Below, piece after piece: positions 13,441-26,939 of a stretch of 64,000 nt of DNA. Each line of letters begins with the position of its first letter. Within the stretch, counting starts at the first letter, position 1. Where the stretch lies: the NCBI GenBank assembly GCA_949152435.1, contig OX424573.1:32663394-32727393 (forward strand), written 5' to 3'. The notes beneath the pieces were generated by a model. It did no database searches, had not been told where the DNA came from, and saw only the letters and a program-made list of their open reading frames with translations. The position numbers were made by a program, and so were the translations under genes. The stretch is from Gastracanthus pulcherrimus (lineage: Eukaryota > Arthropoda > Insecta > Hymenoptera > Pteromalidae).

Positions 13441-13923
13441 AAAAAGGAGACGGAAAAAATTGTGCATTTACGACAACTTTGTCTCTCAGGCACCTAATAA
13501 TAAGATAACAACGAGGAAAGAGCGAGAGAGAACAAGTTTTGAATGTATTAAGAGGATACACATGTTATACGTGTATGGGACATCAAGATTGACGGTATTT
13601 TATTTTTAGTATAGTCTTGTTGGTTCTGGGAAAAGGAGCTTTTTATCGCTTAAACTGATACTTTTGATAATGAATTTGTAGTTTCGTTCTCGTAACATGC
13701 GCGAGAACGTTGAATCGCTTTAATTAAAGTGCATGAAAAGAATGAACAATTTTATATAACAATATTATTTTCTTTCAATATTCGTACGTAGAACGAATTA
13801 GTAAATTACTTTTGGAGCTTCTAATATTTATTTAGATATAATCATTAAAATCAGGGAGTAATTATTAATTTTATATTTAACTAAAAGGAGGAAAACCATA
13901 CATGCGTAGTAAGATGCAAAATA

Positions 13924-14740
13924 GACACTCTGTGGGATAAAATGGACTTTTGGATTTCAAAATATATAAATCTGTTTTTCAGCCAAAATAATACTTCTAA
14001 AGAATATTTGGATAGCTAATTTATAATAACCAATAAACAAAAACTTTCACATTAAGTATTAATATACAAAACTCTTACTACGAAAAGAGACGTAAAACGA
14101 AACATTGACGTAAAAACAAGTAGAATACATAAAAATTAGGGAAAATTTATCTTTTTGTGGGGTGAAGTTATCACTTCGTGAATTAAAATGAATACTTTAG
14201 TACTAATTTGATTACGGTAATTTAATTTTAGTTTAAGCTTAATATAAAACTAATATGACAAATAATGAAGCAAAATGGATACTGATTCGGGGTAAATTGT
14301 CACTTTATATTTTATTTGATTCGGGTTCATTTTGATCTTATGTTAACTTTACCAACCTACACTTTATACATTGGTGAGTTATTACAAAATATTGAACTTT
14401 CATTTCAACGAAGTACTATTAGGACCGTATCTCTAATTGGTTAATTTAAAAGAAAATTGCGATCGCTTGTATCAATATACTGAGTGCCTTGTATTTGTTA
14501 TTTTCTTAACCTATTTTAAACACAATCTCGAAACAAATTTTTATTAATTTAATAATTTTATATATCTTAACTTATATTTTTGCATATGAAGTTTTAACTT
14601 TAAGTTTAGATTGTAAAAAGGGATATTAAAAAGCCTGTAAAATGCAATAAAATATAACAATAAGAAGTAAATAAAAATAGTTCTTTAATTATTGAAATGT
14701 CAGTTATAACCTGTATCTATTTTACCCCTCTCTCCTATAC
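13924..14740. repeat. Possible element with repeated GGGGTAAA motifs
   Basis: CTCTGTGGGATAAAATGGA at 13928 resembles the reverse of the right side, GAGAGGGGTAAAATAGA (about 14717-14735). GGGGTGAAGTTATCAC (14160) and GGGGTAAATTGTCAC (14290) repeat the theme inside. Weak. Confidence 0.3.
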
Positions 14741-15028
14741 AAAACTAACTTTATTGTTTAGAGCTTCTCAAAATATGAAAATATAAAAATAAAAAAGGTA
14801 ATAAATGCATTATGAAATAAGTGGAAAAATCAAGATTTTGTTAGGCATTGGTAGTAAAAACTGAAAAACTCTCCTTTTAGTGGTTTTCCACTTTATACAG
14901 AAGGAAATTGTTGTTAAATGCTGATGATTTTATGGATTCTTTATAGTTCATGATCTTATTAATTTTATAGGTATTTTATCAACCTTTTACTTGCGACCAC
15001 ATGCATGGGCATCCTCCTTTAAGGGGAC

Positions 15029-15414
15029 CCGGCAGTCAAAACACGCATTTTATTATTTGATTTTTAGAATAATCAATTGCTAAAATTTCATAATATTATC
15101 CTAAAAACCAATGAATTCAATGAATACAATTTTCTCCTAAAATGAGGTGAGAAATGAATATTACATTTCTAATTGTGTTGTGCACGACTCAAAGTGCACA
15201 ATTTCTCACTCAATCCACATACATAAGTAAGGCCAAATCATGCCTTTGTTAAAAAAAATACGGCGTGTAACATGAGAAGAAAAGCTATTTCAGTTACTCT
15301 TCGCTAGAAATAGCTCATTTTCTTCCCATCTTGCTCAATCTATTATTTATTTATAATAAAAGTTGTCATATTCGTAATAAAATTTAAAATTCTTTTGAAA
15401 ATTTTGACTGCCTA
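15029..15414. repeat. Possible short-TIR element (GGCAGTCAAAA)
   Basis: An 11-bp perfect inverted pair GGCAGTCAAAA (15031-15041) and TTTTGACTGCC (15402-15412), about 370 bp apart. It contains CGCTAGAAATAGCTCATTTTCTT (about 15303), whose reverse occurs near 40910-40940, so part of it is repeated in the window. Confidence 0.4.
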
Positions 15415-15489
15415 TAAATATAGTAAATTTATATATAAATTTCAATGATGACTGTACAATTAGTAATTTTTACCGTGTAATCATTCTCA

Positions 15490-16430
15490 ATAACAACACA
15501 CAATTATTGATTGCAGTATTCTCTTTCATCGTTATCAGTCAAAATAAGCTTTGCCCGCGACCCAATTACCACGGTACCACTCGAACAATTACCGCCGCAG
15601 AGCATCGCATCGCAGACGCGCCTCCCATAATACGTTACAAATTTCCCAATCAAGCCAACAATTGCGACTCGCATTGTACACGGCAAGGAAAGCGAGACAG
15701 AGCGCGGCGCTGCGCTCATCCCTTTTGTGCATGCAGCACGCGCAAAATGCATTAAAGTTTGTCGAGCCGGTTACACTCGAGTTCCGGCTTTTATCGCCGC
15801 TCGGCCTCGCGCGCTATTTACATGTTAAAAATAAGGCACAACAGCGACGCGCGCGTACGCGCATGCGAGCGATGATCGCGCGCTCGCCCGTAAATCAGTT
15901 TGCAAATAATGCGCGAACGTGATAATGTGCTCTCGTTCGTATATCACGAGGCGGTACGCAGCGCTTCGCCCTCCACGGTGTGTATTCGTACGTGTGTATA
16001 CACGAAGACGCGACGCTATCGCGGCCGTTATATACGTTCTTTTATTCGATGGCTGCTGCTGCTGCTGCTGTTCGGCGTAAAATACTTTATAGACGTTCGA
16101 ACGACGCGACGATCCGGAAAATAGTAGGAGCCCGCCGACGACGACAAGTGGGAATTCTCGACGCGCAACGGGCTTGTATAACGGCCCAGAAACTGATGGA
16201 GATGGAGCTCTCTCGCTCATGGAGTCGATGCGCGCGGTGCGTGTTATATACACAAGACGCCCGCAGATTCTTCTCGTGCAGAAGAGCGCGCGGGGATTCG
16301 ATTTTCAAGTTTGCAAAATAAAGTAAATCATCTGCCGGTTGACGCTGGTGATTTGAGACTAGATGGGTGCTGGTGTATACTAGGCGCGAAGCGTCTTTTT
16401 ATCGAATGTAGGAGGAGGGTGGTGAATGTT
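15490..16430. other. CpG-rich island 5
   Basis: CpG clusters (GCGACGCGCGCGTACGCGCATGC at 15845), the GCT run and GTATACACGAAG-type TATA tracts. Opposed overlapping frames, none supported. Confidence 0.5.
16052..16070 (+). repeat. (GCT)6 microsatellite
   Basis: Six GCT units within the 15.5-16.4 kb island. Confidence 0.93.
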
Positions 16431-19200
16431 CGGCTGGGAAATATCATTAGTATAAACGGATTCGATGTGAAAATTTGCTAGGAATTTTATTTGTTATTGA
16501 CATTTATATTGTTAGACACGTGTTGATGTAAGCCTCGTAAATCTAAAGAAACTTGCAGTTTAATACTCTCAAGAGAGTCATTTATTTGATAAAAATAAGA
16601 TTTATTGCATTGTATAATAGTAAATATTTATTTGGTAGAAAAATGACAATCTTTGTATTAAATTAGTAAATGTTTACTGATTTGATGTATGTGATGTTTC
16701 AATTAAAACTGTAATGAAAAGTAAAAGGGCAGCAATACCCGAATGATATAAGTAAATAAATAATTAAATTTCATGTACACAAATGATTTTCAAAGGATTA
16801 TCGAAGAATAATATTTGTTTTAACTGACAAAATTGACTGAATCAAATATTTTGGTTGCATGTACACAAATTTAAGTTTTTATTAGATTTACTACGTTGAT
16901 TATTTTATAGAATTATTTAGTTTCACATTTAACAAAACACTGGAGAGGAAGTTAAATATCATATAATTCTTGAAAAGAACATTTATAAAGATTTACCAAA
17001 GAAAATCAAAGAAACAAGCTTTCATAGCTTACCATAGAAATATAAAAAGCTGTTTTTTAATAATACATTTAATAATATGCTCTCTATCTAATATCTAATC
17101 ATCCCGAAAATATCAAGAATATTGTTGCTCGCGGACGAAACTCAATAAGATTATTTATAATAACTAGATAACCAGCAAATATTATCGATTGAAACATCTT
17201 CATATAGAACTTCTGCATTCCCGTAACATTTAATTATATAATGAATGGCAAAGTATACAAAATTAAGTTTTGAATATAATTTTTTCTACTTTTAATACAT
17301 TACATCCTATAATAAATAAACCACAGGAGATAATGTCAAAGTAATATATGGAGGTCTGTTCTTACAATGATATAAACAGAATATGATGGCCAAAAAACTT
17401 GTAAAATCATACATTATTTTGAATTTATGTAAAGTCGTGTACTACATACAGTAAAATAATTATTTAATAGAGATCGACTCCAACGTTTTCCACAAACAAG
17501 TTCAGGAAACAATAAACTTCTAAATTATTATGGAATGATAATGTTAATACTTATGAAGACGTTTATTGAGACTAGTCGTGACATTTTTGCTTTTTTATTT
17601 CAAAATAAATATGTTTCTTAACTATTTATTATAAAACCGACTCGAGAATCGTAATAGTCGTTATGCATGTTTTTATAGTCAGTTTTTTTCTCGGAATTAA
17701 ATGCTGTCATCGGCATTTTAATAATTTCTCTTGTTTAATAAATAATTTAAACCATTTACTCACAAACAACTGATTTTTACAAATCTTTTATGATCATATC
17801 GTTTATTCATCGCGAGAAGAGAAATCCATGCGTTAATTTGCTGCTGCTTCTGCTTATCCTTGAGCTCGAATTAATTCATTTAATGTTAACTTTCAAAATA
17901 TTATACATAAAATATCCATTTCTTATTTATATACAGCTAGAAACTTTGAAATTAAAAATCCATTTTCATAAAACTATTTGAAACTTTACTACGAATAACT
18001 ATATAAAAACATATATATTAATATAATTAATTCGTATTGTAATTTTCTTCTAGGGATCAATTAATATTTAATTAAAACAATTAATAATTGTCATTACATT
18101 TTTAGTTACACTACAAAGAAACTATAAAAGAAGTTCCGTTTTCAATTTTTCTTTCCAACGCAGTTATCTTCAAACAAGCAGTAGCAAAATCACGATAGCT
18201 AATAGCAGAGATAATTGACAATGATAAAATCTAATATTTCACCCTCTATCAAATCATGGAGCATTTAATAATTCATCGGACCATGAATACGGGAACGCTG
18301 AACGTACAACATCGATTGTCAATGTTACAAAATGAAATACCGAACGGATGAGTGTTTCAGCTCGACCAATTTACGAGTATTACTAGCTTTGACAATAAAA
18401 TAGCGCATGAATTTTCATAGTGGCAGTTTAGTGTTGTTCGAGGCAAAATATGGATATTTCAATAAAAAGAACAAATACAAAATTTGAAAAATAAATTATC
18501 AATGTTGCAAAATATGGCAAAACTAATTGTAAAAAGCTATAAAATCCAATTCAAAAACCTTATTTTAAAACACGAATGAACTAAACTTTCAATGATAGCC
18601 AACTATAAATCAGTTACATGTAAAATTAAAAATGTTAACATCGTATTCCTTTTCAGTACCCCCTACAATATTTAATAATAAATAACATTTTCATATTTAT
18701 AATCCAAAAATATGTACATTTGGCAAGTGTGTGACGAAATCTAAAAAAAAAAACACTTTTTTGAGTCCAGAAATCGCAAAAGAAAATTTTAATTCTTGGG
18801 TTTCCAAACATTTTATATCTTATTTTAGGGTCCAAATTATGAAGAAAAATGCGTTTGAACAATGAAAATTGGCCATGTGACTATGTTTTTCTGGCAAATT
18901 AGGTGTTTTTTATTATAGCAAAAGAAAGGGTTTTACTGCGCAGTTAGTAATTGTGCACACAGAGGTGGAATTTTTTTATTCCAAAAAGTAATAAAAGTAG
19001 AAGAACAGACCTTTAATTTGAGTTTTTGTTCGTTGAAAATGGATGCTCCGGTGCAATGTTAAGACCAATTAAAAATAAGGTAATAATTCATTGAAAATAC
19101 GGTAAAAACGGACGGATACTCCATCTCAGAATCTGAGATTTTCGATTTTTATTAGATTTCGTCATATGCTTGCATACATTTTTTAACCAAGCTAAAATTA
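16430..19200. other. Long AT-rich stretch, no gene seen
   Basis: A 13-bp direct repeat CATGTACACAAAT at 16773 and 16859 is the only item noted. No frame above 69 codons. Confidence 0.5.
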
Positions 19201-19210
19201 AGGTAAAATA

Positions 19211-19411
19211 TAAGGTAATGTTAAATCTCCCTGTTATCGACAAATACGAGGAACTATTTTTTTCATTTAATTTTCAATTTTGAGAAAATATCTCGTGGAG
19301 CCTTTCTGTTTTTGATTAGGACAACACGTTCCAGAGAGATATTTATTAAAAATTTATATCTACATTTTAATAATTAAATTTTCAATTACGGGTACGTTTA
19401 ACACCACCTTA
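19211..19411. mobile_element. 201-bp palindromic MITE (family with 47609-47802)
   Basis: The left end TAAGGTAATGTTAAATCTCC and the reversed right end TAAGGTGGTGTTAAACGTAC define the arms. They continue through TTTAATTTTCAATTTTGAG and AAAATATCTC-type blocks to a centre near 19310. The interior (CGACAAATACGAGGAAC, ATTAGGACAACA) is shared with 47609-47802. Confidence 0.75.
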
Positions 19412-19990
19412 ATTGAATTTCAGAGTAGCAGTCAATATTGTATAACTATATATAAAATCATTTGCTAACTTAGTATACTTCTTTATATTAAGTTTAATAT
19501 TTCATAAGTTGATATTTTTGGTGATTTATAAATAATGTTCTGAAACATTATTTTTCGCTATAAAAGTAGGCAAATCAAAGCAGTATATTGTAATAAAAGA
19601 ACAAGTTTATTTGGTTATAAAAAAACGATAATTACTAACTACTACTACTTCTTTAAGCTATTTAGAGTTTCAAACTTCATCTTTTGAGTATCTTAAAAGT
19701 GTTTACGTATTCAAGTGAAAAATAATATTATAAAAAGTTATTCTGACATTAATTAAATTATATAACAGATATTATGTCAGTATAATGGATGACAAAAATA
19801 TTGAATATTATAACCAAAAGATGATATGTAAAATTCATATTTACAATTACTTTCAGTTCTACATTATAAAACGTCAACATTCGTTGATATTATTAAACGA
19901 CGCAAAATAATGATTCGCCCAAAATGTTCCAAAGAATCAAGTTATATTGCTAAAATAAAAGAGTAATAAATAAAACTGAAAAAATGTCAT
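19412..19990. other. AT-rich, no feature seen
   Basis: Follows the 19.2-kb MITE; no ORF or repeat stands out. Confidence 0.5.
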
Positions 19991-20890
19991 CATTCGATTC
20001 AGTCATTATTTTCGTTAACAAGCGCGCGAGCATTCTTATCAGCGTGCATTTTTGCGATTCGCTTTGACACATATGCACCCACGCACACGCAGCTAAACGA
20101 CACGAACGCGATCGCGCTCGCGCGCGTTAACGAAGAGACGTCGCATAATTAAAACAAATAGCCAGTTGGGCCATTACAGTCGAAAGCAACGAGTCGGTAA
20201 AAAAATTCGCTCTCGCGCGGTACACTGCGGACGCCGAGCACTTTGGAAAAATCGCTTTCGCGCGTATCGCGCTTCGGGTCTTTTTTTTTGCGCCTCCCCC
20301 TTCCCGCGCTCTTTTTCATCCTTCTGTGTCTCCCGTTCGCCTCGCATCGCCAGTACATTCCTAGTGTGTAATTGTCGGTTCGACGTTCGCGCGCCGCTGT
20401 ATCCATTCGCAGATTGCGCAAACTAGTTTTCGCATCGGAAAGTGGCGCGAAAGCCCCTCCCGCGTCGGCTTTACGGCTCCGCGCGCGAGCGAAAAGCTTG
20501 GCCGCGCATCGCGAGAGATCAACTGCGGCAGGAGCCGAGTGATTTGATCAGGGTAATGGAGATGAAACGAGCGCTGAGCCATGAGCGTAATTGCTACGCG
20601 CGGGATGAAATCAGTTTTTCGCCGGAGTGCTGGACGTAGATGTGTGTAGTGCGGCGTGCAGTGCCCCGCGTATGCGCATGCACGCGCGCACGGACAAATT
20701 GGAATGCGACAAATTACAGGGTGAACTTTGTACTTCGTTCGATTATATTTTGTGTATGGGTCGTGAGTGCAGAGCGCGCCAATTATTTTGCCTGCAGACA
20801 GCAGCGACTAACGCAAGCGCGCGCGCGCGGTGCTGTCGGGGAGCTTTTGGTACGCCTTTTTTTGGACACTTTGATTTGCGCAATGCGTAA
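19990..20890. other. CpG-rich island 6
   Basis: GCGATCGCGCTCGCGCGCG at 20107, CGCGCGCGCGG at 20819. Six overlapping frames of 62-120 codons on both strands; no domain recognised. Confidence 0.5.
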
Positions 20891-21502
20891 TTTGATAAAC
20901 TATTTTTTTTTCTCTCATGAGAGGTGTTTCTGTATTAGGGCAGAATATTTTTTGTGTTGGAGAACACGAAGTTATGAAAAATATTTTAATTTTAATATCT
21001 AACTTATTTATGTATACTAATTTATATTTGAAATATCCATTAAATTTTATGAATTTTAAAGGATTCCGCAGGTTTGGAAAATACAATATTATATTCATAA
21101 TACGTTTAATAATAATAAGTTGAATTATAATAAGTTATAATAATATTATAATTCAATTCTAAGTAAATACTGCTATCAGAATGAATTATTTTCTCAATGA
21201 GAAAGCATTGTTTTAATAAATATTTTCTCTGTGAGTTTTCAACGTTTTTTATTTTACCTGCCCTGCGGGAAGGAAAATTAACTCGTCAAAAATGCATGGT
21301 TTCTGTATATAATTCGAGCTTAGGCGTTTAATACTTCATTGCTGCAGTAATATAAGGATTAAAGTGGATGAAAAGCGCCTTAACAGAGAAAAATTCCTAG
21401 CATACAAATTATGTATACTTTTTAAGTGCTACATTTGAAGCAAATATCAAATGAGAAATCAGAACAACAATGTTATTTACTGTAGGATTATTTAATTGGA
21501 TT

Positions 21503-22030
21503 AAGGGGGCAAATGCACCTTTAAGTTTGAAATTAATTCATAATACATTTTAAGGTAAAAATAACTCATCATATATTACCTGATTTTTTCGGTAAATTTG
21601 AACATTTTATCAAAATATAACTAAAAAACTTTTTTTATTTTTTTTTTAAGTTTGTTAGGTCCCTTTAATTGGCTATAATGAGAACATATATATTTATTGG
21701 GCTGTCGCAAGGTTTAAAGAGTTAATACGATCGAATAGACGCTTTCAAGGTTTTATTATGTTCAAAATACATGAAGTTATGATATGAGTGTGGGAATTTG
21801 TATATAAAAATTATTGACTAAAGTAAGACCACATAGTCTATTTAAGCCATACTTCATAATAAAATTTTTTAAAATCGGAGAATTTTCACTTAATTAGACT
21901 ATAACTTCGGTCTATAATTTTTATATACAAATTCCACACTCATATTATAACTACATGTATTTTGAACATAATTAAACCTTGAAAGCGCAATTTGATCACA
22001 TTGGTTCTCTAAACCTTACGGTAGCTGAAG
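21503..22030. mobile_element. Head-to-head pair of the 51.5-kb MITE family
   Basis: 21503-21890 is a forward copy (starts AAGGGGGCAAATGCACCTTT, contains ATATTACCTGATTTTTTCGG and ATGAGTGTGGGAATTTG). 21893-22030 is a shorter reverse copy (CAAATTCCACACTCATATT, TGTATTTTGAACATAATT, CTTGAAAGCGC). The two arms of about 115-140 bp form a palindrome centred near 21890. Orientation is opposite to 51499-51936. No coding capacity. Confidence 0.78.
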
Positions 22031-22310
22031 AAATCTACATTTTAATAATTTTAGAATCTTTTAATACATAAACATGAAGTTTATATATTTTAATTATCTC
22101 TTACGTATAAAATTTTCATTAAAAATTTACATAAACATTAAAAAATTCTAGAAAATATTGGAAAAATTACTTGTGGTAAATAATTGAAATTTTATTATCT
22201 GTGAAATATAATCACATAAATACGCGTACGTATTATTTCCAAAATTGAAAAATGTACCTGCGAACAAACAAACAACAGTATACAAATTGTTACTATAATT
22301 ATTATACCAA

Positions 22311-23174
22311 TATCCCTGGTAGAAACGTTGACCAACTATTCGCCATATAATGCCTAATTTTATAATGTGTGGTTAATTTATAGCCCATAATATGGTCAAC
22401 AACCCAGCTTATGGCCGACGGATTATGTCTAACAGGTGGTGTAATTTATAGAATTATTTATAAATAAAATTTAATGAATCTGAAATAACTGAATACGAAT
22501 TGAATGCAAATTAGATATTTAAAAGAGGACAAATAACTCCAAAATTATACTAGCATGTGGCACACCGGCCTACATGCTGAAAACGTTTTTCTTTAAATGT
22601 TTGAAACAGGTAAGGTTCTGCTCTCTCCCCAGACTCCAGGCTGTCAACACACCGTGTATGGGTACGTGCCTGTATATGTGTTGGAAGAGTAAAAGTCTTC
22701 GCACGCTAAAAGAATAAGGACATAGACATAAGAATAACATTGATTGGTATTTTTTGTATATATAGATATACTATTCAATGTTATTTTTATGACTTACGTC
22801 CTTATGCTTTTAGCGTGCAAACCACCTAAGCACCCGATGCAGTGAGCGTGCGCATGCACTATTATGCCTATACTGGGCATCGTGGGCATATATTTTATGT
22901 GTAGAATAGGAGTTAAAACTCAGAATGCATGCAATACTGCAACTTTGCTTATATATCTCGCATTAGTACACTAAATTTTATATTGTAAATTCGATTAGAC
23001 CCATAAAAAATAATGGCCAAATTTAAATTTTTATACATGTATTTGAGGTTATCAATTATCTTTACCCATATTATTGTCAACTGATGGTGTAATTGTTAGT
23101 TACAAATTGACCACGGAAGTTGGTCAATAGATGGCGAACAGGCCATAAATATTGGCAATTTTCTACCAGGGATA
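22311..23174. mobile_element. Non-autonomous DNA transposon with 15-bp perfect TIRs (TATCCCTGGTAGAAA)
   Basis: Both ends read TATCCCTGGTAGAAA inward. 864 bp. Subterminal motifs TTGACCA/TGGTCAA, GTTCGCCAT and GGTGTAAT recur on both sides (22327, 22395, 22436; 23078, 23090-23135), as in transposase-binding regions. The outermost TA could be a TA target duplication, fitting a Tc1/mariner-like mechanism; that is inference. No transposase frame. A separate 118-bp hairpin sits at 22701-22818. Confidence 0.78.
22701..22818. repeat. 118-bp hairpin nested in the 22.3-kb transposon
   Basis: GCACGCTAAAAGAATAAGGAC at 22701 pairs with GTCCTTATGCTTTTAGCGTGC ending at 22818. Pairing continues through ATAACATTGA / TCAATGTTAT, leaving a loop of about 25 nt of TA-rich DNA. 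It is possibly a mini-MITE inserted in the larger element. Confidence 0.8.
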
Positions 23175-23289
23175 GTACCACTTACTATACTAATAATCAG
23201 ATAGAAATTTGAAATATATAGAATGATTTTTAAAAGCACTTGTCTAGCAAGAAACGAAATATAGAGGTCAATTATAACACCACTTCTCA

Positions 23290-24010
23290 ACTCGTGTTCC
23301 GGGCTGAAAATCCAGAGGCGCGTGCGAATGGTCGAGAGGTCGACATTCCGCGCGCTCGTGTATGCGCTTGTAACGGGGATTAAAGCACATAATACGCGGA
23401 GCGCGAGAAAGGGAGATAAACCGCTACGCTGCCGCGCTCTTTAATTATGTATTTCTTTCGGCTGTGTGCCTGTCGCGAACGATACGCTAAAGCGCAGCAG
23501 TCATGTCACACCGCTCTTCCATTCGAGAGACAGAGAAAAAGATAGAGGGACAGAGAAATAGAGAAAGAGAGAGAGAGTGAGAGATAAAAGTACGAGCTCA
23601 CGCGCTTGTCTCACAGCTCATTCGCTCTCAAAGCGGTCCGCGCAACGCGCCAAGTTTTACGCTCGGCGTCGCGAAATTGCCTAATAAACTGACATTACTG
23701 CGCGAAACGCACAGCAAGAGAGAAAGAGAGATAGAAATAGACGGAGAGAGAGAGAGCGTAAAAAATGGAGTGAGGATAAGCTGGGAGTATAGACTGCGCT
23801 AGGATGCGGGAAAAAATGTATGTACACAAAGGGCAAGAGGAAGAAAAAGAGGAGAAACCGAGAGAGGAAAGGTATGAAAACGCGTGCACGAGGGTGGAAA
23901 ATTTTAAAAGCAGCAGAGAGACAATGAAACTCGGAGGAGCTGGAAAGGGGACTGAAAGGATTTGGGTTGCAGGATTCAGCGAGGTTGCCCTTGTTTTCTC
24001 TGGCGGTGTG
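23290..24010. other. CpG then purine-rich island 7
   Basis: CpG-rich left half, then GAGAGACAGAGAAA-type purine DNA (23520-23590, 23715-23760). A 134-codon minus frame and a 93-codon plus frame face each other in the purine part and reflect strand bias. Confidence 0.5.
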
Positions 24011-24729
24011 TTGAATTTTGAAAAAATTAGAGATAACGGTGCTCGTGAAGATGGAATCAAATTTGAATATAAATGGATGCTATGATCATGCGATCTCATT
24101 TAAGCAAAACTCGGAATGGCGAAACTCTTTTTTTCTTCATGAATTATGTTTGCGAGACTTAATTGAAATGTAGTACGAAGATTTTGGGAGTGCCAGTTTT
24201 AAAGAATATTTAGAATTACTGCCTAGAATACGAATTTTGCAGATTTTTACTTTTTAATATTATAAAAACGAAAATGCTGCGAACAAAATCTATTCGGAAA
24301 AGGAAATTACAGGGTATAAAAATTCATAAAAGATCATCGAATTTTCAACAATACAAATACAGTAATAATAAACTCAAATATAGTCAGATATAATATACGA
24401 TTCATACCTTGATTTTTTTACTGAAAGAAATAAATAAAAAGTGTACTGTTGTTCTGTATACACAACGACCTTTACCTACTTAAAAAGAAGAAAGGAGTGT
24501 GTTAAAAATTGGCAAGTATGGGAAAATGTTAATATTTGATGAATGAGCTTTTATTACTTTTGTTACCCAAAAGGGAAGCTTTGTGTTTTATAGTAAGAAA
24601 ATCCGCATTAAATGGCGATTCTAGTACTAAATAATGTACATTGCAAACATATTCGCTGCATGATTTAATTCATAATTTTTAAAATCTTTTCGTTGAAGTA
24701 AAATTGGAAAAATGGAAAATTCAATTTCA

Positions 24730-24969
24730 TTAACCCTTTAACGTGAATCATGCATTAGTAGTAGTAACGTCTTGAAATCTATTTTTATCGATTGCCCGCC
24801 TAATTCTCTACTTTCTAAGCTGAGAAGGCACTTAAATAATTGATCATATGTTAAAATTATTAATATTTTAATTCAGCATTTAAGAAAATGAAGTAGAAAC
24901 CATGATTTACTAACACCATCGCAGGTCACAACTATATGGTTTCGGGCGTTATTCACGTTAAACGGTTAA
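24730..24969. mobile_element. piggyBac-like MITE with TTAA ends
   Basis: 240 bp. The left end is TTAACCCTTTAACGTGAAT and the right end, reversed, TTAACCGTTTAACGTGAAT. TTAA at both borders is the target-site signature of piggyBac-type transposition, and CCC next to TTAA is typical of that superfamily. No ORF, so it would depend on a transposase elsewhere. Confidence 0.75.
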
Positions 24970-25730
24970 TATATAACTACAAATAAATTATAAAGATTTC
25001 TCGAAAGATTTCCCATCTGTGTAATAAAATCATTCGCAATTTTTTAATATCCTCGTCTGTCTTTCATATAGCCAAAGTAATTCAGTTAGCTTAAAATTGA
25101 CACCATTATATTAGCTAACACGTCTCTATATTTGCATACATATTTAACATTGTGCAAACTTTAACCTCTCGCTTACATACTTTTTCCATCGAATATACAT
25201 TTTTCTTCAATCGAACATTTTGATACGCTCTATAAATATAGATTACCTTCTACCTTCTCTATAACATTAATGACCTCACTACAATGAACTACTCACTACG
25301 TTTCTCTCCGTATTGACATTTCCATCCAATAAAAAGAATAAGTAACTTTTCAGTCCAACGGCACTGGCACCGCGCGCTCCTCCAAAAATGTTAAGTAGGT
25401 AAACCCAGTACGCGGAAAAATTTCGCGCTGCAGGTGACAGATGACTTCTCGCGCTTCTAACCCACTCCCGCGAAGCCAGTGCGCGAGGCAGCAGCCAAGA
25501 CGTGCCTCATACACTTGCCGCAACTTCAAACTCACCTCGTCTATATATACACCGAACCCCCGCTGCTGCACTCTCACTCTGTCTCTCTATCTCTCTCTAC
25601 CACGACTGTGCACATGTAACGGCGTGCGATGTCGCCGAGCGCGGCGCAGCACGCGTGCACACACTGTGTATACAGGCGAACGTATGACGTGAGATTTGAA
25701 TTTATTCGAGATGGGTTATTCAGAGAAGCG

Positions 25731-25749
25731 AGAGAGAGAGAGAGAGAGA
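25731..25749 (+). repeat. (AG)n microsatellite
   Basis: 19 bases of AG continuing into a GA-rich stretch to about 25762. Confidence 0.9.
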
Positions 25750-26089
25750 AAGAGGAAGAGCGCTCTCGCGCAGTAGCTTCGTTCGTATGCATAGCCGTGC
25801 ACGTTGATTGGTTGTACGCGTAACCCGCTGCCTCGGCCGAAGTCGGGGCACGTGCGCCCGCCTGCAGCACTCCGATCCCCTTCCCTCCCTCCCCCCCCTT
25901 CATCCGCAACCTCGGGATTAATACACGGGTAGAACACGCCGCGGCCATAATGTTACACCTGTTATATTAATATATATTTAAATTACCTCGTCAAAGTCGG
26001 CCGAAATTGCCAGTGCTTTATGGAGGTCGTCCGCGTGGTCGTGTTTGCAACGACGCCGGCACGACGACGATTATGGCGCGAGGACACGG

Positions 26090-26130
26090 GTCTGAACGAA
26101 GCGGGACTCGTACTACTTGGCAGACGCGAG
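26090..26130 (+). repeat. 41-bp duplicated segment, GC form
   Basis: Matches 27222-27262 at 33 of 41 positions. This copy always has C or G where the other has T or A. It lies in a CpG-rich island. Confidence 0.6.
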
Positions 26131-26939
26131 GGTGTGGGGTCGGAAATGAGAGCGACACGGAGAAAACAACATTGGAACTGGCGAGATTTGTATCGTAGAA
26201 TTTACAGTATTTAGCGTGAAATTTACTGTGTGACATATTTGGTGGGATTAAAATTGTGTAAAAATAGCATAATTCAATGTGGAATCGACTTGCAATTATA
26301 TGAGGAAAATTTTACGATATCGATATCGTAATACATTAGGATATGTTTTCCTCAGTACAGCTGGATTATTATAATCGAAATTTGGATTTTTTAATGCGAT
26401 TAAATTGCGATCTGACGGGTGAAGATTATTTTATGTAAATTTTAATTTTTAACGGTAGAGTATTTATAATTTGAACATGAAGGAACAATAAGTAAAGTTA
26501 CAATTATCGAAAGATTTGAATGATTGATTTTCGAATTACCGATTCAGAATCATGAAATATTCAAAATATCGAGAATTTTTTTAAATAAAAAGCTAATCAA
26601 GTTTAAGAGACTTACTAGAATAGGGCTTATAATCTGAAACTAAGATGTTAACTTCAAATTTTCGAAAAGCTTGAATATTTGGGTAATTAAAAACCCACTA
26701 TATTGAAATTCATTAATTTAAACATTTCAAATAATTGAATATTTGAAACATTATTCAATTATAATTGTGGCAGATTATGTTAAAAATTTGGTATATGTAA
26801 CATGTAAAAGGATTCGCGATTATATTTTTGTAGAATTTATGTCAAAGTTTGATTTTCAATAATTTTTTCGCAGTCTTTTTTAATATACGATTCAGGATAT
26901 ACCTGATCTAATTTATTAAATTATTAAATTATACAATTT

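Larger units (their letters stand above)
25340..26220. other. CpG-rich island 8
   Basis: CTCTGTCTCTCTATCTCTC on the left, a GA run, then a CCCTCCCTCCCCCCC stretch at 25882-25896 and CpG-dense DNA holding the GC form of the 41-bp duplication. Confidence 0.5.
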
